Assembly (NCBI GenBank): GCA_016124895.1
Contig: WGMU01000068.1
Span: 44,848 to 108,847, forward strand
DNA: 64,000 nt
Direction of reading: 5' to 3'
DNA from: a bacterium
GTDB lineage: Bacteria; Planctomycetota; Planctomycetia; Planctomycetales; Planctomycetaceae
The notes under the pieces are model-generated. The model worked only from the letters and a program-made list of their open reading frames with translations, was not told the DNA's origin and searched no databases. The stretch's first letter is position 1. Each line of letters opens with the position of its first letter. The position numbers and the translations under genes were made by a program. Below are positions 34,769 to 47,930 of this stretch, piece after piece.

Positions 34769-37021
34769 TCACTGCAACAGCGTCAGAGTTGGATGGGCAG
34801 CGCACCTGGCGGTCACCTGGCCAATGACGGCTGACTTGAAATCGGAATCTTCGGCGGCCGTCAGAGTTGACAGCTTGTCGGCAGCGATGCCGATTAAGAG
34901 TCCGCCCGACGTTTGCGGATCAAACAGAGCGCGCCACCGGGGACTGCGTTCGAGTTCCTCTGTTCCGCCGGTAATTCGGTCGGCGACGTTGCGGTTGGCA
35001 GGAGCGAGAGTGCTTTCAACGCCAGCGGCCGACAGCTCGGCGAAACCATCAAGCAGCGGCAGGCTCTGCAGTGAAACTTCGGCAGCGACGCCACTGGCGT
35101 CGAGCATCTCGAACAGGTGACCGGCCAGGCCGAAGCCGGTCACATCGGTCATGGCCGTCGCTCCGGCGGCGCGGGCAGCCGTTGCCGCGCGAGCGTTTGC
35201 CTGCAGCATCGTCTGCAGCATTCGATCAACCCAGACAGCTTCTGCCTTCGCCAGAGGAATGCCTGCGAGCAGCGTGCCGGTTCCCAGTGGCTTGGTCAGA
35301 ACGAGCAGATCACCGGGTTGCAGACCCGACTTGCGGAGCGGCAACTGCTCATCAAGCGACCCGAGTACCGTAAAGCCGATACTCAGTTCGCTGCCTTCGG
35401 TTGTGTGTCCACCGAGCAGTTCGACTTCGGCCGTGTCGAATTCGGCCAGACTGCCGGCCAGCAACTGATAGAGCAGTTCAGACTGCTGTCGCGGCACACC
35501 TTCCGGAAGCTGGACGGTCGCCAGCGCCGCGAACGGCCTTCCGCCCGTTGCCCACAGGTCACTCAGCGCGTTCAAGGCTGCGACGCGACCAATGAGCCAC
35601 GGGTCATCCAGAAACGGCTGGAAGAAGTCGACGGAGATCAGCTCGGGGGTTCCGGCCTGAGGATCCAGCCAGGCGGCATCTTCAGGAGCCTGCAGAGCCC
35701 GATGCTGCACTCTGGAACTGACCGTCCGCGACTCACTCAGCCGCTCAAACGCCGCCCGCAGGACGTTCGCGCCGGCTTTGCCTCCGCAGCCACGACAGCG
35801 CATCTGAGGCGTCCCGGAGTTCGCGTCGGCCAAGACCGCAATCGTCGACGGACGCGATATCGGCGACATCGGACGGTAGTCCTGATACATCCGCATGAAT
35901 CTGCGGTCGATATGATCCTTGTACCGCCAGCACCAGCGCCCCGACGCGGCGAGCCGTTTGTAATTCAGAAAGGCACCACCCTCGCCATCCGCCAGCAGCG
36001 AGAGGAAGCCGGGCTGCGGTACGTATGGCTGCAGCGGTTCGTTTCGCAGAAACCGCTGCAGGTTCTCCCACAGAATCGGACCTTCGCGGACGGCATAGAC
36101 GCCGGACTTCGCAACGGGCGAGTCGATCAGCGATGCGGAATCGCCGACAGCAAACACGGGAAGGCCGGACGTCGAACGCAGCGTCAGATCAACAGCCAGA
36201 AACCCATCATCGGCTTTCGGAAGCTCGGTGCTCTGAATCAGTGCCGACGGCGATGCACTGGTCGCCCAGACGACGAGGTCGGACGGCAGCGAGGTTGCAT
36301 CGGACAGTTGAAGCTGTTGCGAGTCGATATCAACAACTCGGACCGACGACCGCACTTCGATGCCGCGACGTTTCAATGCGCCGGCAACGCGCTTTACTGT
36401 GCCGGGCAGATACCCGCGAAGGATCGATTCGCCGGAATCAACCAGCGTGACGTGTGCCGCAACCTTCTGGTGTCGCAGCACTGCTTCGAGGCACAGGCAG
36501 ATTTCGATGCCCGCTGCACCAGCACCGGCAACGACGACTCTGACCGGCGAGTCAGCCGAGGAGCCGCGGCCTGCGCGCTGCAGATCAGCAAGCCGTGTTG
36601 CCAGCCGCTGCCGGAACGTCGCCATCGGTTTGATGAGCAGGCAGCCTGCGACATCGCTCCAGCGATCGCCGCCTGCGGGAACCGAGCCGACCCCGACAGA
36701 CGCCACGTCGAAACGGATCGGCGCACGGTCGCGGAAATGAACACGCTGCCGCCTGGCGTCGATCCGCAGCGCCTCGTCAATGATCAGTCGCACGCCACTC
36801 GGAGCCGCAAACCGCCAGAGGTCGATCTCCATTTCTGCGGGCTGATACAGACCGGCCAGCGTACCGGGAAGCATTCCGGAATAAGTCGCTCGACTGAACG
36901 GTGAGATCAGCGTCAGCCGAGTTTCCGGCAGCGGACTCATCCGCCACATCCGGACAATGTGCATGTTCGTATGGCCGGCCCCAACAAGCACAATATCCCG
37001 GCTGGGAAGTCGTTCATCCAT
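34769..37021 (-). CDS. selD: NADH dehydrogenase-like FAD protein fused to selenide, water dikinase
   Basis: A 750-residue fusion. Residues 1-400 are a pyridine-nucleotide-disulfide oxidoreductase-type domain: VLVGAGHTNMHIV (FAD) and VVVAGAGAAGIEI (NAD), with VFAVGDSA. Residues about 415-750 are SelD, which makes selenophosphate from selenide and ATP: RGCGGKAG (Cys and Lys of the active site), SVDFFQPFLDDPWLIGRVAALNALSD-type region, LLGGHTTEGSEL and TDVTGFGLAGHL. Cys replaces selenocysteine, so no TGA recoding is needed. The FAD half may reduce selenium species, as inferred from the fusion. The ATG at 37021 fits the FAD motif. Start of a longer frame at 37090 is less likely. Confidence 0.92.
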   Translation of the reverse strand: MDERLPSRDIVLVGAGHTNMHIVRMWRMSPLPETRLTLISPFSRATYSGMLPGTLAGLYQPAEMEIDLWRFAAPSGVRLIIDEALRIDARRQRVHFRDRAPIRFDVASVGVGSVPAGGDRWSDVAGCLLIKPMATFRQRLATRLADLQRAGRGSSADSPVRVVVAGAGAAGIEICLCLEAVLRHQKVAAHVTLVDSGESILRGYLPGTVKRVAGALKRRGIEVRSSVRVVDIDSQQLQLSDATSLPSDLVVWATSASPSALIQSTELPKADDGFLAVDLTLRSTSGLPVFAVGDSASLIDSPVAKSGVYAVREGPILWENLQRFLRNEPLQPYVPQPGFLSLLADGEGGAFLNYKRLAASGRWCWRYKDHIDRRFMRMYQDYRPMSPISRPSTIAVLADANSGTPQMRCRGCGGKAGANVLRAAFERLSESRTVSSRVQHRALQAPEDAAWLDPQAGTPELISVDFFQPFLDDPWLIGRVAALNALSDLWATGGRPFAALATVQLPEGVPRQQSELLYQLLAGSLAEFDTAEVELLGGHTTEGSELSIGFTVLGSLDEQLPLRKSGLQPGDLLVLTKPLGTGTLLAGIPLAKAEAVWVDRMLQTMLQANARAATAARAAGATAMTDVTGFGLAGHLFEMLDASGVAAEVSLQSLPLLDGFAELSAAGVESTLAPANRNVADRITGGTEELERSPRWRALFDPQTSGGLLIGIAADKLSTLTAAEDSDFKSAVIGQVTARCAAHPTLTLLQ

Positions 37022-37253
37022 GCGGTCAGTCTCAGAGCAGCGTCGACATGAGTTCGTCGGGATCGAAAAACCGCCCGACAACTGGTTCATGGGAGGTTCA
37101 GCAGGTCAGGCTGAAGCGAGTGTATCGAATCGTTGGATTGTGCAGACAGAGACTGCAGCTTCCGCTTGACGAGCACCCGACCTCTGCCGCCCGCACGTCC
37201 TATTCTCCTCACACCAGGCGAGTCGCCGCGCAGGCTGTCGCTCGCGCTGATCA

Positions 37254-38306
37254 ATGACAGGGACAGCAGTGGCCAGACTCAGCAAGCGACAGATTCTGCG
37301 ACAGATACTGAATCGCTCAGGTGGACTGCGACTGCTTGAGGCCGTACCGGCGTGGAGCGGACTCGTCGCGCTCAATTACCACCGCATCGGGGCGCCGACG
37401 CATTCGCTGCTCAATCACGCCCTGTGGAGCGCTTCCGAGACGGACTTCGACGCGCACGTGCGGACGCTCAAATCCAACTTCGATCTGATCGGCCTCAACG
37501 ATCTGAATGCCGCCATCGGAGATGCCTCACGCGACGCCACGCGGCGTCGGCACCGCTTCGCCATGATCACATTCGACGATGGCTACATCGACAACTACGA
37601 ACTGGCGTTTCCGATCCTGCAGGCACACAACGCTCCGGCAACGTTCTTTATCACGACGGATTTCGTCGGTCGGCGGCGTCTGAGCTGGTGGGACGAAATC
37701 GCCTGGATGGTCCGATCGAGTCCACGCCGAATGCTGCGTCTTTCGACACCGTGGTTCGACGGGTCTGTCGACGTGCCGACCGAACCATCGAGCGTCCTGA
37801 TTCACCGTCTGCTGCAAACGTTTTACTTACTGCCGGCTCAACAGACAGAGAACTACCTCGACTGGATTGCTGCGGCGACAGGCAGCGGTCGCGCTCCGGC
37901 AGTTCTCTCCGAGACACTGTGGATGAACTGGGATCAGGTCAACGAACTGGCGGATGCCGGCATGGGAATTGGTGCTCACTCGGTGACGCACTCCGTCATG
38001 ACCAGTCTTTCGGCGGAAGAGCAGTTGTTCGAGATTCTCGAATCACGACTGATCATTGAACACGCCATCGGTCGTTCCGTCTCGACCTTCAGCTACCCGC
38101 TTGGACGCCGATCAACATTCAATGTCGAGACCCGCAACGCACTCTCACGGGCCGGATTCGACTGGGCCTTCAGTCAGTACGGCGGATTCGTCAGCGGACA
38201 ACCGGCAGACCGCTTTGACATTCCGCGCGTTGCCGTCGAGACCGATCTCGATCTTTCCGATGTTCGCGCGATTTGCGCGCTGCCTCAGGCGTTTGCCCGA
38301 CACTGA
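37254..38306 (+). CDS. Polysaccharide deacetylase (NodB/CE4 family)
   Basis: A 350-residue protein. It has the CE4 motif 1 as FAMITFDDGYIDN (Asp-Asp, catalytic base and metal ligand) near residue 105, preceded by ALNYHRIG, and motif 2 as GIGAHSVTHSVM with the H-x3-H metal pair near 240. These support a divalent-metal-dependent N- or O-deacetylase acting on polysaccharide. No clear signal peptide: the N-terminus is basic (RLSKRQILRQILNRSGG), so it may act in the cytoplasm or be membrane-linked. GTG at 37269 is another start. It diverges from the SelD fusion (232-base gap) and fits the glycan-related content of the window. Confidence 0.9.
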   Translation: MTGTAVARLSKRQILRQILNRSGGLRLLEAVPAWSGLVALNYHRIGAPTHSLLNHALWSASETDFDAHVRTLKSNFDLIGLNDLNAAIGDASRDATRRRHRFAMITFDDGYIDNYELAFPILQAHNAPATFFITTDFVGRRRLSWWDEIAWMVRSSPRRMLRLSTPWFDGSVDVPTEPSSVLIHRLLQTFYLLPAQQTENYLDWIAAATGSGRAPAVLSETLWMNWDQVNELADAGMGIGAHSVTHSVMTSLSAEEQLFEILESRLIIEHAIGRSVSTFSYPLGRRSTFNVETRNALSRAGFDWAFSQYGGFVSGQPADRFDIPRVAVETDLDLSDVRAICALPQAFARH

Positions 38307-38358
38307 GTTCCGGTCGCCGTGAAGAACGGCCATCGGGGTCATCAAGAGCTACGGACTG

Positions 38359-39732
38359 CTACTTGCTGGAAGTCTGAGAACCAGCCTGTCTGGAAGCGAC
38401 GGCGTCACGATCGCGGCTCGCCATCTGCTCAAGAACCGCCAGCAGGTCCGCAACGCGTTCCGCTTCTGCGTCTGCCAGATTGTTTGACTCGCCGAGGTCC
38501 TTTGCGAGATTGAATAGTTCGACGCGTCGACTTTTGCCTTCGCCGTGAACGACCAGCTTCCAGTCACCGTGACGCAGCGACCTTGCTCGCCAGCCAGGGC
38601 CGACGGTGTAAAGTGACCGTTCGGGCAACGGCGTCTGACTGGTCAGTAGCGAGGCGAGACTTGTTCCGTCCCACTTGAGGTCCGAGTGCGCTTCGTAACC
38701 GGCCAGCGAGCAGAACGTCGGCATCCAGTCGATAATCTGCGCGGGGCTGCTGGCTCGGCCGGACTTTACGCGAGCGGGCCAGGAAACGAGTGTCGGGACG
38801 CGCGTGCCGCCTTCATAAACGTCGCCCTTCTGACCTCGCAGCGGCTTGTTGTTACCGACCAGCCGACCGTTGGGGCAGTTGTCGTCGGGGTATTTCAGGT
38901 CGTTGTTTTCTGCCGTACTGCCGCCATTGTCGCTGGTGAAAACGAGCAGCGTGTTGTCGCGAACGCCCTTCGCTTCCAGAGCGGCGATGATCCGCGCAAC
39001 CGACGCGTCAAGGTGCATCACGCAGGCTGCGTAATGCCGAGGCACCTCGCCGGCGATCGATTTCGGCACGCGCTGCAGCCACTCCTCGGGCTCTTTGATC
39101 GGCAGATGAACCGCGGTGTAGGGCACATAAAGAAAGAAGGGAGCTTCGCCGCGCGACTCGATCCACTTGACGGCTTCGTTCGTCAGCAGGTCCGTGACGT
39201 GTCCGGTCTCTTCGATCAGCTTCTCGTCGCGGTGCCAGGTCACCGTGTATGGCCCCTTCTTGTAGAAGTGGTTCCACGGACTGATGCCGCCGGCCAGTGA
39301 TCCGTATGAGTGATCGAAGCCAAAGTGATTCGGTCCCCATTCGGGCAGCGAACCGAGATGCCATTTGCCGATCAGACACGTGTCGTAGCCGACGCTCTTG
39401 AGGGCGCGTGGCAGCGTGACCGTGTCCATTGGCAAAGCGAGCGTATTCGTCGGCGCGGTCACACCAAAGCGGCTCCAGCAGCGACCGGTCATCAGACCGG
39501 ACCGAGTCGGACTGCAGACCGGAGCCACGTAGTGCTGGTCCAGTTCGAGACTGTTCTTCGCGAGCCGGTCAAGGTTCGGCGTCGGCGCGTTGCCTCCATG
39601 AAACGCGACGTCCGCCCAGCCAAGATCGTCGGCCATGATGAACACGATGTTCGGACGAGGTGACTCGGCCGCCAGGGCGCCGGAGTTCAACACCAGCAAC
39701 AATCCGGTCACCAGAAACAAATGCAATTTCAT
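38359..39732 (-). CDS. Secreted type I sulfatase (arylsulfatase family)
   Basis: A 457-residue protein with a signal peptide (LHLFLVTGLLLVLNSGALA). IVFIMADDLGWADV gives the two metal-binding Asp, and PVCSPTRSGLMTG contains the C-x-P-x-R sulfatase signature, Cys being converted to formylglycine by an anaerobic-type or FGE maturase elsewhere. KWHLGSLPEWGPNHFGFD and TSDNGGSTAENN are further conserved blocks. It cleaves sulfate esters, probably from sulfated polysaccharides; planctomycetes have many. It follows the DUF1549/DUF1553 protein gene with a gap of 52 bases on the same strand, so they are probably one operon. ATG 39732 is chosen; 39747 is possible. Confidence 0.95.
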   Translation of the reverse strand: MKLHLFLVTGLLLVLNSGALAAESPRPNIVFIMADDLGWADVAFHGGNAPTPNLDRLAKNSLELDQHYVAPVCSPTRSGLMTGRCWSRFGVTAPTNTLALPMDTVTLPRALKSVGYDTCLIGKWHLGSLPEWGPNHFGFDHSYGSLAGGISPWNHFYKKGPYTVTWHRDEKLIEETGHVTDLLTNEAVKWIESRGEAPFFLYVPYTAVHLPIKEPEEWLQRVPKSIAGEVPRHYAACVMHLDASVARIIAALEAKGVRDNTLLVFTSDNGGSTAENNDLKYPDDNCPNGRLVGNNKPLRGQKGDVYEGGTRVPTLVSWPARVKSGRASSPAQIIDWMPTFCSLAGYEAHSDLKWDGTSLASLLTSQTPLPERSLYTVGPGWRARSLRHGDWKLVVHGEGKSRRVELFNLAKDLGESNNLADAEAERVADLLAVLEQMASRDRDAVASRQAGSQTSSK

Positions 39733-39784
39733 CGGAGGGACTTCCATTGGAGTTTCATTTGGATCTCAGGACCCGATAAGACCG

Positions 39785-42700
39785 TCAACCGCGAGTGATC
39801 ATTTCGTCGAGGTTGAGCAGCACTTCGGCGACGCGGAACCAGACAGCGAGTTCGGTTTCGTCGAGCTTCGGCTTCGGCGTCCAGTACGAGTTCAACTCTT
39901 TGACCTGCGACAGATCGGTGGCGAGGTTCGCTCGTTCGTCGGCGAGGACCGACCGCAGCACAGCCAGTTCGTCGTCGGTCGGCTTCCGAACCAGACAGCA
40001 GCGGAACGCGTATTCGAGCCGTGTTGCGTCATCGGCTGAAGGCTGCTCAGTCAGGACGCGTTCGGCGAGACCGAATGCCAGCTCGACGTAGGCCTGATCG
40101 TTGAGCAGGTTCAGCGCCTGCAGCGGCGTGTTGGTGCGCGAGCGACTCACCGTGCAGACGCCTCGGTCGGTCGCATCAAAGTTGACGAAGCTCGCGTACG
40201 GAGCACCTCGCCGCCACACCGTATAAATGCCGCGGCGGAATCGATCGACACCGGTCGACGTGTCGTACTTCGGCGCGTTGCGGCCAACGTGCCGCCAGAT
40301 GCCGTCCGGCTGCGGCGGGTAAACCGGTTCGCCGAACATCTTGCTCTGCAGCAGGCCGCTCGCAGCGAGCGCGTTGTCGCGGATGGTCTCCGCCGGCAGC
40401 CGCAGCCGGTTCGCCCGTCCGAGCAGCTTGTTCTTCGGATCGCGTTCGAGTAATTCCGGTGTGACGCGCGACGACTGACGATACGTTGCCGACATGACCA
40501 GCAGCCGATGAACGTGCTTCATCGACCAGCCGTTCTCAACAAAGTCGACGGCCAGCCAGTCGAGTAGTTGCGGATGCGTCGGTGCCTCCCCCTGCGTGCC
40601 GAAGTCTTCGAGTGTTTCAACGATGCCGTGTCCGAAAATCTCTGCCCACCAGCGGTTGACCGTCACGCGAGCGACCAGCGGGTTCTGCGGATCGACGAGC
40701 CACTTGGCCAGGCCGAGCCGGTTCCGCGGCAGGCTCGGCGAAAACGCGTGCAGGAATTCCGGTGTGTCCGACTGCACCTCGGGTCCAGGATTCAGGAACT
40801 CGCCGCGTTTCATGATGTGTGTCGTCCGCGTCTCGTCCTGCTCGACCATGACCAGCGTCGTTTCCGGCTGCACCTGGTTGAGCTGCTTCTTCAGCGCGTC
40901 GACCTGAGTCCGAAGCTGCGTTGCCTCGCCGTCCTGGTCGCGGTGAAAGTCCACAAGCTGCTTCTGTTCTTTCTTTGATCGCTTGTCAGCCGGTTTTTTG
41001 ACAATCGCCAGCACGTCTGCGGGCAGTGAATCGCTCGACGGATCGCCTGTCATCGCAACCAGCCGGAAGCGGCCGAGCGATCTCTTGTTGCCGAGCTTGA
41101 AGTCGAGTTCAAACTGCAGCCGGGTGCCGGCCTCGAAGCCGATCGGCTCGCTGGTGAGGAACGTGATCTCGTGCGGCTTGTGAACCTCCGTGTGGATCGA
41201 CCAGCCGGTTTCGTCGTTGCCGTCGATGGCGGTGGCGGCTTCAAACCGCTTTGGCTCCAGGTCGGCTTTCGCCGAGTGCAGCACGACCTTCGTTGCGTCG
41301 ACGGAATCGTCTTCGCACGGGCAGGCTTTGACGCGGAACTCGGTCATGACAAAGTTCGCCCTGCTGCCCTGTGTCTGCCGTCCTGGACCTTTGCCCGGCA
41401 GCGAATCATCGAGCAGGGCTTCGAGACGGAAACCCGTGATGCCGCGCAGTTCGGTCCGAGCGGTCACCGAGTACGAGTCGTTCTCGTCGAGTTTGCCACC
41501 AACAAGGATCGACTGATCCGTGAGTGCCGTATGCGTCGCCCCGGCTTCTGACTTGAAGTCCGCCGGTTCGAGGACGTGCCATTCGGGCTGCGTGCCGAGG
41601 CTCGCGACGAACTTCTGTTCCCACTCGGTTTGCGACTTGTCGAGTTCGGCGAGGCGTGCCTTGAGTTGCTGCTCGGCATTTTCCAGTTGTGGCTGCAGTT
41701 CGGCCCGCTGTTTCCGCTGCTCGGGCGTCAGCGGGAGGTCCATCGTTGGGCCGTAAAAGTCGTACGTGACACCGCTGGTCAGTTTCACTTCCAGCGGCGT
41801 CTGATTGAAGAACGAGAAGATCTGGTAGTAGTCCCGCATTGTGAACGGGTCGTACTTGTGGTTGTGGCACTGGGCGCATTCGAGCGTCGTGCCGAGCCAC
41901 ACCGTGCCCGTCGTGTTGACGCGGTCGACGATCTGATTGACGCGGTTCTCTTCCGGATCGACGCCGGCCTCGACATTGCACGTTGTGCAGCGGTGAAACC
42001 CGGTCGCGATCTTCTGGTCGAGCGTCGCGTCCGGCAGCAGGTCGCCGGCGATCTGCTCGATTGTGAACTCGTTGTACGGCATGTCTTTGTTGATCGACTT
42101 GATGACCCAGTCACGAAACGCCCACATGCTGCGGAACTGGTCCGCCTGGAAGCCGTTCGAGTCCGCATACCTCGCCAGGTCGAGCCACGGCCGCGCCCAG
42201 CGTTCTCCGTACTTCGGAGAGGCCAGTAGCCGGTCAACAACGCGCTCATACGCCTGCGGGGAATCGTCAGCCAGAAAAGCATCGACATCCTGCGGCGACG
42301 GTGGAATCCCGATCAGGTCGAGATAGACGCGGCGAAGCAGCCTCGCCCAGTCGGTCTCCGGCGACGGCTGCATTCCGGCTTCGTCCAGCTTCGCAAGTAC
42401 GAAGTAATCGATCTCGTTACGCGGCCACTTCGAGTTCGAGACGTTCGGCAGCGGAGCCTTCTGCGGCAGTTCGTACGCCCAGTGCCGCTCGCGAACGATC
42501 AACTCTTCCGGCCACGGCAGTCCGGCGTCGATCCACTGTTTGAGCTTGTCGATTTCGGCCTTGCTGAGTGGATCGCCCTCCGGCGGCATCCGTTCGTCAC
42601 CGGTTTCCGTCACGCGGCGAATGAGTTCACTCTCACCCGGCTTGCCAGCAACGACTGCTGGAATTCCGGAATCGTTCAGCCGCAGCAGGTCTTTCGGCTC

Positions 42701-42901
42701 CGTGAACCGCAATCCGCCTTCGCGATCGTCGCGGTTGTGGCAGTCGAGGCAATGCGTTTCGAGGATCGGCAGAATGTCGCGCTCAAAGTCGACGGCGCCG
42801 GCTGCCGGGGCGTCCTTCTTTGAGTCAGCAGCTCGGCCCGACGACGGACACAGAAGGAGACACAGACCAGCAAGAACTGCGAGGCGAAGAAACATTCGCA
42901 T
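39785..42901 (-). CDS. Large PSCyt1-DUF1549-DUF1553 protein (planctomycete cytochrome-type)
   Basis: A 1038-residue secreted protein with a signal peptide (LRLAVLAGLCLLLCPSSGRA). Residues about 38-130 are a planctomycete cytochrome C-like domain with one heme-type site CLDCH, then DUF1549 (about 145-360), containing a second CxxCH as CAQCHNHKYDP, and a CTTC pair. The middle has Gln/Glu-rich coiled coil and a lectin-like insertion. DUF1553 (about 700-1010) has RVTVNRWWAEIFGHGIV and NTPLQALNLLNDQAYVE. These proteins are near-universal in planctomycetes but their reaction is not known. The ATG has GGAG nine bases upstream. It lies upstream of the sulfatase gene. Confidence 0.93.
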   Translation of the reverse strand: MRMFLRLAVLAGLCLLLCPSSGRAADSKKDAPAAGAVDFERDILPILETHCLDCHNRDDREGGLRFTEPKDLLRLNDSGIPAVVAGKPGESELIRRVTETGDERMPPEGDPLSKAEIDKLKQWIDAGLPWPEELIVRERHWAYELPQKAPLPNVSNSKWPRNEIDYFVLAKLDEAGMQPSPETDWARLLRRVYLDLIGIPPSPQDVDAFLADDSPQAYERVVDRLLASPKYGERWARPWLDLARYADSNGFQADQFRSMWAFRDWVIKSINKDMPYNEFTIEQIAGDLLPDATLDQKIATGFHRCTTCNVEAGVDPEENRVNQIVDRVNTTGTVWLGTTLECAQCHNHKYDPFTMRDYYQIFSFFNQTPLEVKLTSGVTYDFYGPTMDLPLTPEQRKQRAELQPQLENAEQQLKARLAELDKSQTEWEQKFVASLGTQPEWHVLEPADFKSEAGATHTALTDQSILVGGKLDENDSYSVTARTELRGITGFRLEALLDDSLPGKGPGRQTQGSRANFVMTEFRVKACPCEDDSVDATKVVLHSAKADLEPKRFEAATAIDGNDETGWSIHTEVHKPHEITFLTSEPIGFEAGTRLQFELDFKLGNKRSLGRFRLVAMTGDPSSDSLPADVLAIVKKPADKRSKKEQKQLVDFHRDQDGEATQLRTQVDALKKQLNQVQPETTLVMVEQDETRTTHIMKRGEFLNPGPEVQSDTPEFLHAFSPSLPRNRLGLAKWLVDPQNPLVARVTVNRWWAEIFGHGIVETLEDFGTQGEAPTHPQLLDWLAVDFVENGWSMKHVHRLLVMSATYRQSSRVTPELLERDPKNKLLGRANRLRLPAETIRDNALAASGLLQSKMFGEPVYPPQPDGIWRHVGRNAPKYDTSTGVDRFRRGIYTVWRRGAPYASFVNFDATDRGVCTVSRSRTNTPLQALNLLNDQAYVELAFGLAERVLTEQPSADDATRLEYAFRCCLVRKPTDDELAVLRSVLADERANLATDLSQVKELNSYWTPKPKLDETELAVWFRVAEVLLNLDEMITRG

Positions 42902-43568
42902 GGCAGGAAACTCCGAGGCGGGCAGGTTCGGCGGATGAAACGCCGGGAAGGATCAGCAAAACTGGATCGACAGCCTACCAGAGAAAAGCGGTGACGTCAC
43001 AGTGATTGACTCTCGGTGATTGACGAGGTGGGCTGACGGCACAAGTTGCCTGTGGAATAGCCGCGAAGCGGCGACAGGCTGTAGCCTCGGGCGTAAGCCC
43101 GAGGTCGGGTGTTCCACAGATCGCCTGAGCCGCGAAGCGGCGGCAGACGAGACACTCTGCTGCCGCCGCTATCGCGACTCAAGGGCTTGATTTGTCGTCG
43201 GCCACTGCGGGCTCACGCCCGCAGTTACGTGCATTCGCCGCTTCGCGGCTGAAACTCAACGATCGCCGTACTTCGATCGATACTGCAGCGATGGCTGACA
43301 CTCGATACGCGTGGCCGGGGCTGGACTGAGCCTGCGAAGGAAGCCCCGAGGCTTCGCTCGTGCCTCGCTCCAAGCCCGGCCACACGCCCCGCAAACCGTT
43401 CGTTGCAAAGGTTTCGGGGGTCCATAACACTCCTCGACCAGTCAGCGAACCAGACGCCAACCGCGTCAGACCGCTACTGCCCCTGCTTTTTCAGGGCTCG
43501 AACTGCCATCAATCAGCCCGTTTGAAACTCCGCCTCTGGCGACCTGGAACTGACGAAAGAACTCCGCG
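42902..43568. other. 667-base gap filled with palindromic repeats
   Basis: Divergent promoter region of the DUF1549/DUF1553 gene and leuS. It contains hairpins such as 43085-43104 (CCTCGGGC-GTAA-GCCCGAGG), copies of CGCGAAGCGGCG, a hairpin near 43204-43224 (CTGCGGGC-TCAC-GCCCGCAG) and the dispersed palindrome copy 2. The same hairpin types recur near 62413-62440. No gene is supported here. Confidence 0.6.
43311..43384. repeat. Dispersed palindromic repeat, copy 2
   Basis: 74 bases from GTGGCC to GGCCAC. Core identical to copy 1 over CTGGACTGAGCCTGCGA and GGAAGCCCCG; the middle differs slightly. It is 185 bases upstream of the leuS start. Confidence 0.8.
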
Positions 43569-46769
<3,201 letters not shown>

Positions 46770-46779
46770 CGTACCGATT

Positions 46780-46941
46780 GCAGCGCAAAGACGCGAAGAC
46801 GCTGAGAATCGCAACGAAGCCAGGTAGACTTAAGAAGTTGGAAACACTTCTGGTGCGGAACGCCTTCGTTACGCTTTGAATTGCAGATGCCCCATCAACA
46901 GATTCTTTGCGAAGCTTTGTGCCACTGCGTCTTTGCGCTGC
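46780..46941. repeat. MITE-like element with 15-base terminal inverted repeats
   Basis: Perfect ends GCAGCGCAAAGACGC (46780-46794) and GCGTCTTTGCGCTGC (46927-46941) enclose 162 bases with no protein. It lies between leuS and the propeller gene. Confidence 0.6.
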
Positions 46942-46979
46942 ACGACCGCCTCGCTCAAGCAGATCAAAGAGGCATAATC

Positions 46980-47930
46980 ATGCTGCGCTCCATTTGTCTG
47001 ATCTCTGTCCTGTTATCGCTGGTTGGATCCCCGCCGCTGATCGAGGCCGCACACCGGGTTGTGATGCAGGGTAACGGGAAGCTGGCGATGGTGGCTGGCG
47101 ATGGTTCGGTTGAGTGGGAGATGAAGTGGGGTGGGATTCATGACATCCATGTGCTGCCGAACGGGCACATCATGGTGCAGCAGCAGATGCACAAGGTCGT
47201 TGAGATCGACCCGGCGACGAAGCAGGTCGTCTGGTCGTATGACTCGTCGCAGCAGAATGGCAATGCCGGGAAGAAAGTCGAAGTCCATGCGTTTCAGCCG
47301 CTGCCGAATGGCCACGTGATGATTGCCGAATCCGGGCCGGCGAGAATCATTGAAGTTGACCGTGACGGGAAGCTGCTCCACGAGGTCAAGCTGCAGATCG
47401 CGCATCCGCATCCGCACCGGGACACGCGACTCGTGCGGAAGCTCGACAGCGGCAACTACCTGGTCTGCCAGGAAGGCGACGGTGTCGTGCGTGAGTACGA
47501 TGGGCAGTCCGGGAAGATCGTGTGGGATTATGACGTGCCGCTGTTTGGTAAAGCTCCGGCGGGCGGACACGGTCCCGAGGCGTTCGGCAATCAGGCATTC
47601 GCGGCAGTGCGGCTGAAGAATGGCAACACGCTGATCGCAACCGGCAACGGTCACAGCGTGCTGGAAGTCACGCCGGAGAAGAAGATCGTCTGGGAGATTC
47701 ATCAGCACGATCTGCCGGGGATTACGCTCGCGTGGGTGACAACGCTCGAAGTCCTGCCGAACGGTCATTACGTCATCGGCAACTGTCACGCCGGGCCGGA
47801 TAATCCACTACTGATCGAGCTTGATCCGCAGACGAAGAAAGTCGTCTGGCAGTTCGACCGCTTCGACCTGTTCGGCAACTCGGCTCCGAACTCGCAACTG
47901 CTGGACGTGCAGGGAGACGTTATCCGGTAG
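46980..47930 (+). CDS. Secreted beta-propeller-like protein (PQQ/arylsulfotransferase-type repeats)
   Basis: A 316-residue protein. The ATG at 46980 has AGAGG about nine bases upstream and starts a signal peptide (MLRSICLISVLLSLVGSPPLIEA). The rest is made of repeated beta blades with motifs like VLPNGHIMV, LPNGHVMIAE, LDSGNYLVCQE, LKNGNTLIATG and VLPNGHYVIGNC, each followed by D/E and V-W (KQVVWSYD, KIVWDYD, KKIVWEIH, KKVVWQFD). This is a six-bladed, PQQ/arylsulfotransferase-like propeller without recognised catalytic residues. It probably binds or displays a periplasmic ligand. It converges with the gene at 47920-48417, overlapping by 11 bases. Confidence 0.75.
   Translation: MLRSICLISVLLSLVGSPPLIEAAHRVVMQGNGKLAMVAGDGSVEWEMKWGGIHDIHVLPNGHIMVQQQMHKVVEIDPATKQVVWSYDSSQQNGNAGKKVEVHAFQPLPNGHVMIAESGPARIIEVDRDGKLLHEVKLQIAHPHPHRDTRLVRKLDSGNYLVCQEGDGVVREYDGQSGKIVWDYDVPLFGKAPAGGHGPEAFGNQAFAAVRLKNGNTLIATGNGHSVLEVTPEKKIVWEIHQHDLPGITLAWVTTLEVLPNGHYVIGNCHAGPDNPLLIELDPQTKKVVWQFDRFDLFGNSAPNSQLLDVQGDVIR

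Noticed and set aside
35117..36904. Open frame of 595 codons on the + strand
   Set aside because: Antisense to the SelD fusion, which has full catalytic motifs.
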